This document shows, in pieces, positions 8,894 to 18,150 of a DNA stretch of 64,000 nt; the first letter of the stretch is position 1, and each line of letters starts with the position of its first letter. The notes beneath the pieces are model-generated. The model did no database searches. It saw only the letters and a program-made list of their open reading frames with translations, and had not been told where the DNA came from. The DNA lies in assembly GCA_963676655.2 (NCBI GenBank), contig CAXXKX010000002.1, forward strand, positions 620,001 through 684,000, read 5' to 3'. The DNA comes from G963676655 sp963676655. GTDB lineage: Bacteria; Verrucomicrobiota; Lentisphaeria; Victivallales; Victivallaceae. A program made the position numbers and the translations under genes.

Positions 8894-10914
8894 GCGAACA
8901 AAATGAAGAATTCATTGATGTAGGGACTGAAGTAGCCGAAGAGGATGCTCCCGATAATTTCTTTATCGATATATTGTCGGGAGAGGCACAGACGCCTTCT
9001 CCTAAAAAGTTGCTTATTCAGCGCGTTCTAAGGCAGCTGATTGAGATTTACGGCTTTGACCGATCTGACATTGAGGTCGGTTACAACCCGCGAATTCAGG
9101 GGCACGGCCGCAAGACCATTGATATCGCGTTGTTCCGCAATGGCACGGAACATACCAACGACAACCTCCAACGAATCATTGTCTGCAAAACGCAAAAGAA
9201 AAGAGACAAGCTCAGATCGCACACCGAAGCCGATGCCGATCTCCGTCAGCTCAAAGAATTAATCGAGCTATTACCCTCCGTCTCATTGGGCATGTGGACC
9301 AATGAACAGGAGGAATTTCTGTTTCAGGTGGAGAGAACCCGTTTTGAAGTTCGTACCAAGCCTCTCGGTGTTTGGCCGGTTCCTGGCGAAAACACCACTG
9401 ATCTTGACCAGACTGGAGGAGTGATTCAGGTCAGTGCCGATGCCGAAGATCTGGAGGATGCACTGCTCCGCTGCAAACAATATCTGAACCGAAACCTCGG
9501 TCTGGACCATAAGGACGCCTTCAAGCAACTGGCCGTTCTGGTGTTGGCAAAAATCTTTGACGAGACCCAGCGCCCAACTGACAGACGCTTCTGGATCAAA
9601 GGTGACGAGCCGTTCACCGAAGAGGGGCAGCGGGCGATTCAGGAACGGATCTCAGGCTGCATTACGGATGCACAAGCATGGCAGCCAAACCTGCTTGCTC
9701 GGGGATGGGACCTGACTCTTGAATCTAACGAAACGGCCCGGGTAGTGATGGAGCTTGCCAGATACAATTTGAGCGAAACATTGCCTCGTTACCGTACCGA
9801 TGCGTTCAGGGCGATGGCCCGCAATGTAATGGACGGCCGCGAAGGTCGCTATCCCACTCCACTAAATGTGGCTGAGATGGCGGTCAAAATGCTTGATCCG
9901 AAAGCAACAGACCGAGTGATGGACTGCTCTAGCGGTACCGGCACCTTTTTGGCCATGGCTGCAACGCATGTCTTCAACCAGAATCTTGCCGATGCCGGGA
10001 CCACACCTGAAGAAGCCACTGCCGAACAGATTGTTGCAGCGCAGAATCAGGCGGCTGAATGGGTTGCCACCAAAGCGCTTGGATGTGAAATTGACCCGTA
10101 TCTCACGGTCACCAGCCGAATGAATCTGCTCTTTACCGTGGGAAGCCCCGGCCGCGTTTTCAGATTGGATGCCCGGACGTTTCCGGAGGGCGATCTCGAT
10201 GGTGTTGAAGCAGCTCGAACAGCCATCCCACTCGAGAGCATGGACATGGTCCTGCTGAATCCATGGTTTTCAACCAAAGACACCGTTACCGATGAATCCA
10301 TCCTGAGCTCCTATGAGCTGGGTAAAATCTGGAACAAGGAAGAAGGTGGTACCGGATACGTCAATTCCGGTGATATCAATTCCGCCGGTGTACCTCCAGA
10401 AATCCTGTTTATTGAACGAGCGCTGAAATGGGTAAGACCCGGAACCGGTCGTGTTGCCATTCTGCTGCCCGATGGTGTACTGGGGAATCCCGGTGATGAA
10501 GATGTCCGCTGGTGGATACTACGGCACTGTGAAGTGCTGGCCAGTGTCGATCTGCCCGTGGAGCCGTTCAAGGAGACTGTAAAGGAATACGGTCTGACAC
10601 CTGCTTTACCGAGCCTTTTGGTATTGCGCCGCCGGAGCGCCGAAGAGCTCATCAATACCGAACACCCCGAGTACAAGGTCTTCATGGCCGTTGTAGATCG
10701 GGCCGGAGTGGATGCCCGAGGGAACCAGCTCTTTAAACGAGCGCCAGATGGTGAAGAGCTCATTTTCGAAGAAGAGGTGGTCGAACGTGTCCGTGTGGGC
10801 GGTGAAGTGCAAATCCGCCGCACCACACGAAGGGACCGAAAAATTCACGATGAGCTTCCTCTTGTTGCAGACAAATTTAAAGAATTCATGGAAACCGGCG
10901 AGGTGTCAGTATGA
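8890..10914 (+). CDS. Second HsdM-like methylase paralogue with altered catalytic motif NPWF
   Basis: 674 residues from the ATG at 8890, which overlaps the previous stop. The layout is the same as in the first methylase: an HsdR_N-like N-terminus (RKTIDIALF, then IIVCKTQ), YPTPLNVAE, a motif I-like DCSSGTGTF (345-353) and motif IV. Motif IV reads NPWF (457-460) instead of NPPF/Y. The second proline is needed to shape the adenine pocket in this enzyme class, so catalysis is doubtful while SAM binding may remain. Later segments (EILFIERALKWVRPGTGR, LPDGVLGNP) align closely with the first methylase, showing that the two are paralogues. A heteromeric M1-M2-S complex with one active site is a reasonable inference. 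Confidence 0.8.
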   Translation: MSEQNEEFIDVGTEVAEEDAPDNFFIDILSGEAQTPSPKKLLIQRVLRQLIEIYGFDRSDIEVGYNPRIQGHGRKTIDIALFRNGTEHTNDNLQRIIVCKTQKKRDKLRSHTEADADLRQLKELIELLPSVSLGMWTNEQEEFLFQVERTRFEVRTKPLGVWPVPGENTTDLDQTGGVIQVSADAEDLEDALLRCKQYLNRNLGLDHKDAFKQLAVLVLAKIFDETQRPTDRRFWIKGDEPFTEEGQRAIQERISGCITDAQAWQPNLLARGWDLTLESNETARVVMELARYNLSETLPRYRTDAFRAMARNVMDGREGRYPTPLNVAEMAVKMLDPKATDRVMDCSSGTGTFLAMAATHVFNQNLADAGTTPEEATAEQIVAAQNQAAEWVATKALGCEIDPYLTVTSRMNLLFTVGSPGRVFRLDARTFPEGDLDGVEAARTAIPLESMDMVLLNPWFSTKDTVTDESILSSYELGKIWNKEEGGTGYVNSGDINSAGVPPEILFIERALKWVRPGTGRVAILLPDGVLGNPGDEDVRWWILRHCEVLASVDLPVEPFKETVKEYGLTPALPSLLVLRRRSAEELINTEHPEYKVFMAVVDRAGVDARGNQLFKRAPDGEELIFEEEVVERVRVGGEVQIRRTTRRDRKIHDELPLVADKFKEFMETGEVSV

Positions 10915-12311
10915 GTAGAAAATTTAAAGTAAAGGCCATCCCAAGTAGATGGCTGGAAAATAACGGATGCCGATTGGATTGTGGCCCATATATGTCTGGG
11001 TCGTTTGAAGCAAAAATAGCACTTGAATCACTAAGTGTTCCCAAAGTCCCCCTATCAGACTTAACAGTTGATGGGATGTCGGGAATATTCAAAGGAAAGA
11101 TGATAAAGCGCATTTTTGTAAACAGCAAAGAGCATGGTGTTCCGTTTTTAAATACATCTGACATGTTAGAAGCAGATCTATCGAATGTGCCACGTATACC
11201 CAAAAAGATCGCAGATTCTGATTTTCAATGTTATTTGCAACCTGAAACAATCCTGATATCAGCCGCTGGAACGATTGGAAGGACTCTGTTCGCACGCGAA
11301 GACATGAAAGGTATGTTTGCCTGCAGTGATATCATGAAGATAATCCCTGATAGATCAATTATACCTTCAGGTTATTTATATGCATTTTTAAGTTCAGAGT
11401 TTGGCATACCGCTCGTTACTTCTGGAACCTTTGGCAGCATTATTTTGCATATTGATGCAAAGGATTTATCAACAATTCCTGTCCCAAGATTTTCTGACGA
11501 ATTTGAGGGTGAGATTGATGCTTTGATCAAAGAGGCTTCAAAATTTAGAACAGAGGCAGTTGAATTGATTAATGCTGCTCGCAATAAATTTAATTTCTAT
11601 GGAGAAAACATATTAGAGGACACAAAAAAATCTCCCTGTTTTAATACTGTCAGCTCTAATAGTTTAATCAAAAGACTGGAGGCTGCATATCATGACCCTC
11701 AGGTTGAAAAAATTGAGCAAAAGATAAAGCAAAGTGAATACTGCAAGATACGCGATTTATGTAAAGAAGTATCTTTACCCGGAATTTTTAAGCGCATTTA
11801 TATCAACGATGAGGATTATGGATCGAAATATTATTCTGGTAGCGCGGTGTTCTGGCTTGAGCCTATTCACAAGGAGATCCTCTCCAGAAAAACATCTCTG
11901 TATGAAGATGTAAAAATTGAAAACGGAACAATTTTAATACAAGCCTTTGGACAAAAAGGTGGATTGATTGGACGAGTGGCATGGGTAGGAGAATACTTAG
12001 ACTCAAGCTGTACAACTCACATGTTGGTGAGGGTCAAAGCTACAGATGAAGATTTGGCAGGATACCTTTACGCTTATTTATCCTCTGATGTCGGGTATGC
12101 TCAAATCATCAGATTACCGTTTGGGGGATCGATACCACACTTCACTGAACACGATATAGCTAATGTTCTTATTCCACTGATGGATGAAGACGAGACAAAA
12201 GAAATTAACGATTCTGTTCTTAAAGCTATGCGTCTCAGAGATGAGGCTCTAAAGAAAGAACTGCTCGCTCGTAAACTTGTAGAACAGGCTATCAAAGAGG
12301 GAGGACGCTAA
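10911..12311 (+). CDS. mad5: HsdS-like DNA specificity subunit, probable MAD5
   Basis: 466 residues with two target-recognition halves. The first runs from VPLSDLT through GVPFLNTSDM, ILISAAGTIGR and a following helix of the coiled-coil spacer type. The second has CKIRDLCKEV, GSAVFWLEP, ILIQAFGQKGGLIGR and FGGSIPHFTEHDI. The G(T/Q)xG.R signatures and the helical spacers are typical of type I specificity subunits, which read a bipartite DNA site and bind two methylase chains. ATGA overlaps with the upstream gene and TAATG overlaps with the downstream one. It should dictate the modified sequence for both methylases. Confidence 0.82.
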   Translation: MSRKFKVKAIPSRWLENNGCRLDCGPYMSGSFEAKIALESLSVPKVPLSDLTVDGMSGIFKGKMIKRIFVNSKEHGVPFLNTSDMLEADLSNVPRIPKKIADSDFQCYLQPETILISAAGTIGRTLFAREDMKGMFACSDIMKIIPDRSIIPSGYLYAFLSSEFGIPLVTSGTFGSIILHIDAKDLSTIPVPRFSDEFEGEIDALIKEASKFRTEAVELINAARNKFNFYGENILEDTKKSPCFNTVSSNSLIKRLEAAYHDPQVEKIEQKIKQSEYCKIRDLCKEVSLPGIFKRIYINDEDYGSKYYSGSAVFWLEPIHKEILSRKTSLYEDVKIENGTILIQAFGQKGGLIGRVAWVGEYLDSSCTTHMLVRVKATDEDLAGYLYAYLSSDVGYAQIIRLPFGGSIPHFTEHDIANVLIPLMDEDETKEINDSVLKAMRLRDEALKKELLARKLVEQAIKEGGR

Positions 12312-15300
12312 TGGCTAAGGTGATTACGGAGATCAGCGGAATCCCGGCGAATGATGCCGAACGAAAAGCCATTGGCTTGCTACGCGATAACCTCCCCGAC
12401 AGCTGGATGCTCTTTCACAACTTTGAGCTCCGTCAGGGAGAGGAAGTGTTTGAAATCGATCTGGCGGTGATGTCGCCTCATGCCGTCTATCTGGTGGATG
12501 TCAAGGGAACCCACGGACTCATCGATGTCTATGGTTCCAAATGGTATCCTGACGGCAGACAGCCTTTCCACTCTCCGCTGGCCAAGCTCCGTAATCATGC
12601 AAAGGTTCTGGCCACCATTATCCGTGAAAGCAATCCCGGCCTGATTGAACTGCGTAAAGCGCATGTACAGGCAGTAGTGCTTTTAACGGCCGATGATGCC
12701 AAACTGAACGATCCGGCTGGGATTGATTCACCGGACGTGACCGATCTGAAACACTGCATCAATTATCTCTCCGATAAAAAGAGGATTCCGGATCACCGGC
12801 TTGATAATATTCAGCGCCATCATGCCCAGATCTTCAAGGCAATCACCGGCAAGGCGAAGCCCAAGAGCTCAGCTCTGGTTTTCCGTGACTGGCAGGTTGA
12901 AGAAAAACTTGGTGGTGATGACCACTATACCGAATACCGGGCCAAGCACAGTCTGTTGGGTAAAACCGGAGGCATGGCCCGTTTAAGGGTGTATCAGGCC
13001 GATCCGTATCAGGATGAAGCAGACCGGAAAGAGGAATTTAAGAAAATCAGCAATGCCTACCGTGCGGTGGCGCATATGCCGACCCACGCCAATATCCTTG
13101 CGGTCAAGGACCTCTTTGTCTCGGATGAGGAGGATCGGGTGGTTCTGGTTACCGAAGACCTGCCCGGACAGGCGCTTCGGCAGCATATCAAAAAAAGCAC
13201 CTTGGCTCTGACCTTTGACCAGAAACTGGAGATCATGCGGAATGTCCTCTCTGCTCTGGATCACGCCCATAAGCATGAGGTCATTCACCGCAACCTGACG
13301 CCGGATGCCATTGTGGTAACCAAAGGCGGACAGGCCCGTGTGACCGGATTTGATTTTGCCCGGGTTGGTAAGAATAGAACGAGCACGATTGCAGATCAGA
13401 TCATTCGGGATATTGATAAGGATTACCGAGCTCCTGAAATCGTTAAAGATGAAGAAGAGTCATTCACAAAAGAAGCAAGTATTCTGTCTGATCTCTACTC
13501 GATTGGTCTTATTTTTTACGAACTGATCACTGGCGAACAGGCTTTTGAAGACATCGATCAGATGATGGAAGCCGACGGCAAGTTTCCCATTCCACCTTCA
13601 GAAGTAAAAACTGACCTGCCGAAAGGCTTCGATGCCTGGCTGCAGAAATTTTGTGAATTTGACCCTGAAGATCGGCATTCCAGTGCGGCCGTGGCCCGAA
13701 AAGGGCTGGATGCCATTATCCTTCCTGAAGCCAAAGACGAATCGGCCGATGATGTTTCCAGCGATGCGCTGCCAGTTGTTCCTGAAGACCTGACATCTCT
13801 GCAAAGAGATGATGTGCTGGCAGACCGGTTCCGCATACAGGAAAAGCTGGGCAGCGGCGGATTCGGCGTTGTCTACAAAGTGTTTGATTCCTTTGGTGAT
13901 GTGGTCCGGGTCATCAAGATGATCACCCGAGACCGACGCAGCGTTTATGAACGTCTGCGCCGAGAATATAAGACCCTGACGCAGCTTCCGGAACATCCGC
14001 ATGTGGTAAAGGTTGTCTGGGCTGACCGCTTCAGTGACAAGAAGCAAACGCCCTACATCGTTTTTGAATACGTTGAAGGGCTTGATGTATCCGACCTGAT
14101 TGATGCTGAAGCATTGTCTCTCAACGATGCTGTTCAGATTATCATGCAGTCGGCGAAAGGCTTGGATCACCTGCATAAAAATGGCGTTTACCATCAGGAC
14201 ATGAAGCCATCAAACCTGCTATGGACCGATAAGGGCGTTCGAATTATTGATTTCAATGTGGCCGTTTCCGAAAACGATGACGTTCAAGGCGGCGGTGGCA
14301 CACGAAGATACCTGCCACCGGACTATGACCTTTCCGGGGAGCCTTCTGCTGAAGATCGGATAGACCGTGATCTGTATGCCCTTGGAGTCACCTTTTACGA
14401 GTGCTTAACCGCTGGTGCCTATCCTTTCGAGGAGATGACACCCCCACCGAAAAAACAGCCGAGAGAGATCAAGCAGTTCAAAGGCTGCTCTGATCTGAGC
14501 TCCGGGCTCATTAAGGTGCTTCATAAGTTGATCGCTCCTGAAAGAAAGGATCGTTACCAGAAGCCGCTTGAGATGCTGGCCGAGCTGGAAGCGCTGAATG
14601 GGAAATACCGTTCTCTGATGACAACTGGCGAGCTGACCGCAACGCTAAAAGTCGTATCCAAACTGGGCTTCAAGGCTGATCGACCTAATTTCAATCCTTA
14701 TGTCAGCCATCTGCTGACACTCTACAGTCAGAGCCAGATATCCAATGCCGGGACGCGGGGGCTGGATGAGATCGGCAAAGCAACGTATGTCTCAACCTAT
14801 CTGGATGAAAAACTGAAGCCCGCATTGCTTCGGGGTGATTTCCGGCTGGTGGTTATCAGTGGTAACGCCGGTGATGGTAAGACGGCTTTCATTCAGCAGT
14901 TTGAAAATGAAGCGGAACGGGTTGGAGCACAATTCCAGCGCGGAGCGAATGGCGCAGTTTTCCAACTGAAAGGTCATACCTTCCAGAGCAACTATGACGG
15001 CAGTCAGGACGAAGGCGACGAACAAAACGATGCCGTATTGCTGAAATTCTTCAGTCCATTCAAAGGCAAAAATCCTGATTCATGGCCCACCAACCAGACA
15101 CACATTATTGCGATCAATGAAGGTCGCCTCGTGGACTTCTTTTTGGAACATGAAAAAGACTTCCCGGAACTGGCCGCAATGGTTCAACAGGGACTGGCGG
15201 GCAAGCAGCCGGAATCAGGAGTATCGGTCATTAACCTGAACCTACGTTCCGTGGTTTCTGATGCGGGTGATGGCAATAGCTCTATCCTTAAGCGCCTGAT

Positions 15301-16471
15301 CAATAGGATGACGCAGCCGGAGTACTGGTCTGCCTGTGAAGAATGTGATCTGAAAGGCAAATGTTACGCCTACCATAATGCGTCCACCTTCCAAGACCCG
15401 ACTGCTGGTCCGAAAATTACAGAGCGGCTGGAAAAACTTTACACGATTACGCACCTTCGAGGGAGACTGCATATCACTATGCGTGATCTTCGGTCGGCCT
15501 TGGCGTACATGCTGGTTGGCACCGAAGACTGCGATGGCATCCATCAGCTGTATCAAAATGGTGGTGAGGCAAGCTGGAACCGGATTTTAGAAGGGTATTA
15601 CTTCAATTCATGGATAGCGGGCTACAAAGAGAACGCCGACCGTTTGATTAAACTGTTGCAGGAAATCGATGTGGCGCAGGTCAGCAATCCGGCCCTGGAT
15701 CGGGAGCTCGGCTTTTTAAGTCCGGATCACAAGAAGATGTCCCGATTCAATTTTGGAGTGAGGCCGACATACGATGAGGAGCTTATCGGGCTGCTGTTTA
15801 ATAATCTCCCACGGGATTTCTCACTTAAGAGGCGGAATCATCACATATCAAAGCACCAGAATTACCTAAGCCACATGCGCAGGAAGCATTTCTTCGAATG
15901 CCGTGATGAAGATAAATGGAAAGTGATGCTGCCGTATAAAACTCTCGACCAGTTTATCGACACCATACATAGCGATGACAGCAACGATGAGTCCATCAAG
16001 CGGATACTCATGGCAATTAATCACGGAGAGGGGTTAAGCAATCCTGACAGGCTTGGTTTGCAGCTGGCACTGCGGGTTCGAAAAGTCGAAAAAGGCACTA
16101 TACGAAGCTACCGTCTGTTTGACGGAAACCGCTTTTCATTCCAATCACAGGCCGGGGTCATCGCTCACCAGTTCCTTGAAACCTTCCCGCAAAACATCAC
16201 CCTGCATTATGACTCGGGTGATGGGCACACGGCTAACCTGACTATACACCTTGATGTGTATGAAATGCTTATGAGGCTAAATGATGGCTATCGCCCGAGC
16301 GTTGAAGAAGAGGAAGGCTTCTATCTCAGTTTGTCGGTATTTAAAAATGTCTTATCTGCTGCGCCATATCAGGAAGTCCTCCTGACTGAAAGCGGCTATG
16401 AGTTCTATCAGGTCCGTCGTCAAAACGACGGTGTCCTGCAGCTTAACAAATCAAACAGGAGGGCTGAATAA
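12311..16471 (+). CDS. mad6: NERD-double kinase-ATPase fusion protein, probable MAD6
   Basis: 1386 residues. Residues 1-160 form a NERD nuclease-related domain (VFEIDLAVMSPHAVYLVDVKG). Residues about 195-465 form a kinase-like domain whose catalytic loop is HRN (326-328), not HRD. A second kinase domain follows, with glycine loop LGSGGFGVVYK (from 513), VIKM, catalytic loop HQDMKPSN (from H628) and DFN in place of DFG. D630 is retained, so only the second kinase is likely active. A P-loop ATPase begins with VVISGNAGDGKT (851-858 for the loop) and runs to the C-terminus. It recalls PglW of BREX/Pgl and the MADS kinase. It is coupled to both neighbours by start-stop overlap. A role in signalling infection is inferred from the families. 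Confidence 0.85.
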   Translation: MAKVITEISGIPANDAERKAIGLLRDNLPDSWMLFHNFELRQGEEVFEIDLAVMSPHAVYLVDVKGTHGLIDVYGSKWYPDGRQPFHSPLAKLRNHAKVLATIIRESNPGLIELRKAHVQAVVLLTADDAKLNDPAGIDSPDVTDLKHCINYLSDKKRIPDHRLDNIQRHHAQIFKAITGKAKPKSSALVFRDWQVEEKLGGDDHYTEYRAKHSLLGKTGGMARLRVYQADPYQDEADRKEEFKKISNAYRAVAHMPTHANILAVKDLFVSDEEDRVVLVTEDLPGQALRQHIKKSTLALTFDQKLEIMRNVLSALDHAHKHEVIHRNLTPDAIVVTKGGQARVTGFDFARVGKNRTSTIADQIIRDIDKDYRAPEIVKDEEESFTKEASILSDLYSIGLIFYELITGEQAFEDIDQMMEADGKFPIPPSEVKTDLPKGFDAWLQKFCEFDPEDRHSSAAVARKGLDAIILPEAKDESADDVSSDALPVVPEDLTSLQRDDVLADRFRIQEKLGSGGFGVVYKVFDSFGDVVRVIKMITRDRRSVYERLRREYKTLTQLPEHPHVVKVVWADRFSDKKQTPYIVFEYVEGLDVSDLIDAEALSLNDAVQIIMQSAKGLDHLHKNGVYHQDMKPSNLLWTDKGVRIIDFNVAVSENDDVQGGGGTRRYLPPDYDLSGEPSAEDRIDRDLYALGVTFYECLTAGAYPFEEMTPPPKKQPREIKQFKGCSDLSSGLIKVLHKLIAPERKDRYQKPLEMLAELEALNGKYRSLMTTGELTATLKVVSKLGFKADRPNFNPYVSHLLTLYSQSQISNAGTRGLDEIGKATYVSTYLDEKLKPALLRGDFRLVVISGNAGDGKTAFIQQFENEAERVGAQFQRGANGAVFQLKGHTFQSNYDGSQDEGDEQNDAVLLKFFSPFKGKNPDSWPTNQTHIIAINEGRLVDFFLEHEKDFPELAAMVQQGLAGKQPESGVSVINLNLRSVVSDAGDGNSSILKRLINRMTQPEYWSACEECDLKGKCYAYHNASTFQDPTAGPKITERLEKLYTITHLRGRLHITMRDLRSALAYMLVGTEDCDGIHQLYQNGGEASWNRILEGYYFNSWIAGYKENADRLIKLLQEIDVAQVSNPALDRELGFLSPDHKKMSRFNFGVRPTYDEELIGLLFNNLPRDFSLKRRNHHISKHQNYLSHMRRKHFFECRDEDKWKVMLPYKTLDQFIDTIHSDDSNDESIKRILMAINHGEGLSNPDRLGLQLALRVRKVEKGTIRSYRLFDGNRFSFQSQAGVIAHQFLETFPQNITLHYDSGDGHTANLTIHLDVYEMLMRLNDGYRPSVEEEEGFYLSLSVFKNVLSAAPYQEVLLTESGYEFYQVRRQNDGVLQLNKSNRRAE

Positions 16472-18150
16472 TGGGAGTTAAAGGTCGCGATAAAGAATTC
16501 AGAACTCCAAAGGTTTCATTCCTCGAGTTCAACCACACGGAAATGGACCGTGTGTTGACCATGCTGTTTCCTCGCCTGAAATATGATGGGTATGGTAGCC
16601 GCCGCCCTCCGCGAGGAGGGGATTTGACCGTCGAAGAATTTTTAGAAGATTTCTTGGAGCATCCGGAATGGTTCTCCGGTTTTGACCGGCACCCGGAAGT
16701 TGTTCGAAAATGGATCGAAACCGATTTGATGGATGTTGTAAATCGAGGGAAAGCGAATCAGGCCGTTGCAGCTCCAAGACCGCTTCATGGAAATACCTAC
16801 AAGTTCAGGAATTCAAAACACACCAGAGATTACGGTGCATCCGAACAGATCTACTGGATGCTGTTTTATGCAAGAAAGGGGAAAGGTCAGGCCGCCAGAG
16901 ATGCGCTGAAGCGCTTCTTTTTCCCGGGTATCGATCTGGTTACCGACAAGTATGATCCCAATGTTTCTGTTGATGTAGAGACGCAGGCGCTTCTCCGTCT
17001 GGATCATCAGGTCACGCAGGACATGAAGGACTCAAAAGAGCCAAATCGCGTGAGCCCGATGTGTATCGGACAAGCCGACATTCTTGCAGAGGATATTTTG
17101 AGAATTTTGGCCTATGAACCATACATCCCAAGGTCGGTTCTGGTTGATTACATCAAAACCCTTATGGCATTTCATCTCTCGATTTACCAACTGAAGCTAT
17201 TGAATATATTGCCAAAGGTAGTGAAGCAGCAGTCTGGAAATCCGTTATGCACAACCGGCGAGTGCCCGGTTAAGACGGATCAAATAAAGGCTCTTGAAGG
17301 GTGCCCTTACAAAATCTCCATGCTGGTGGATATGGGGGATGCAAATAATCCGCACATGGCTGAAATGGCTCGAAAATCAGCGGACCGTTTCTACCGGCAG
17401 ATTCCGGCCTTTGTACAGGCCAACTATACCGTTAAGAAGTTGGATGAAATGGCGGAGTATCTCAGCAAAAAGACCGGGAAGCTCACAGCTCCGTCCAGTG
17501 GGGATTTTAGTGTCGGCGACCTTGTTGAGTTGCTCGGCCCTAAATATGCCACAGACCGGGAGGCGTACTTTAAGTTTCGCTTAGCCAGTTTGATTGAAGA
17601 ATCATCCAGCGGCTCGGATGATGTTGATCCTGAGATTCGTGACGTAACGGCCATGGGACTAAGTGATTTTGATTCCTTTATCGAAATCCTGATGGCCTAT
17701 CGAGGCAAATACCACAAGCAGTATATCACAGAGTGTCTGGATTCTTTACTTTTGAAAAACAAAGACAATGGCTTGCTCGCTCAGGCCCGCACCAAGGGAA
17801 GCCCACGCCGGTTTGTTCTTGGTAGCAAACTGCTGGAAGTGCTGCTGCAGTTGGCAGTGTTAACACAAAAAGACAATACCTTTGTAACCAGAGAGCTTCA
17901 AATTGAAGAGCTCTTGGTGTTTCTGTTTGAGCGATATGGAATATGCATCGATCGGGTTCCACCATCTTCGCAGGGCTCCAGCATCCTCGACAAACGAGCA
18001 TTGAGATTGAATTTAGAGGCGTTTAAACGACGCCTGCGAGAGATTGGATTTTATGAAGACCTGTCTGATGCCTACATAACCCAAAAGGTTACACCCAGGT
18101 ATCAGATTAACCGAGGAGGTCAGAATTATTCGAATGGGAGACAGGCATGA
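16471..18150 (+). CDS. mad7: Protein of unknown fold in the defence operon, probable MAD7
   Basis: 559 residues. No catalytic motif is evident. Notable features are a basic segment YGSRRPPRGGDLTVEEFLED near residue 43-62, a cysteine group (CTTGEC... then GCPYK) near 255-275 that could bind metal, and a mainly helical C-terminal half. It starts within the stop of the kinase gene behind an AGGAGG, and its own stop overlaps the next start by ATGA. Its size and place between the kinase and the giant ATPase match MAD7 of methylation-associated defence systems; the assignment is by synteny rather than motif. Confidence 0.7.
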   Translation: MGVKGRDKEFRTPKVSFLEFNHTEMDRVLTMLFPRLKYDGYGSRRPPRGGDLTVEEFLEDFLEHPEWFSGFDRHPEVVRKWIETDLMDVVNRGKANQAVAAPRPLHGNTYKFRNSKHTRDYGASEQIYWMLFYARKGKGQAARDALKRFFFPGIDLVTDKYDPNVSVDVETQALLRLDHQVTQDMKDSKEPNRVSPMCIGQADILAEDILRILAYEPYIPRSVLVDYIKTLMAFHLSIYQLKLLNILPKVVKQQSGNPLCTTGECPVKTDQIKALEGCPYKISMLVDMGDANNPHMAEMARKSADRFYRQIPAFVQANYTVKKLDEMAEYLSKKTGKLTAPSSGDFSVGDLVELLGPKYATDREAYFKFRLASLIEESSSGSDDVDPEIRDVTAMGLSDFDSFIEILMAYRGKYHKQYITECLDSLLLKNKDNGLLAQARTKGSPRRFVLGSKLLEVLLQLAVLTQKDNTFVTRELQIEELLVFLFERYGICIDRVPPSSQGSSILDKRALRLNLEAFKRRLREIGFYEDLSDAYITQKVTPRYQINRGGQNYSNGRQA

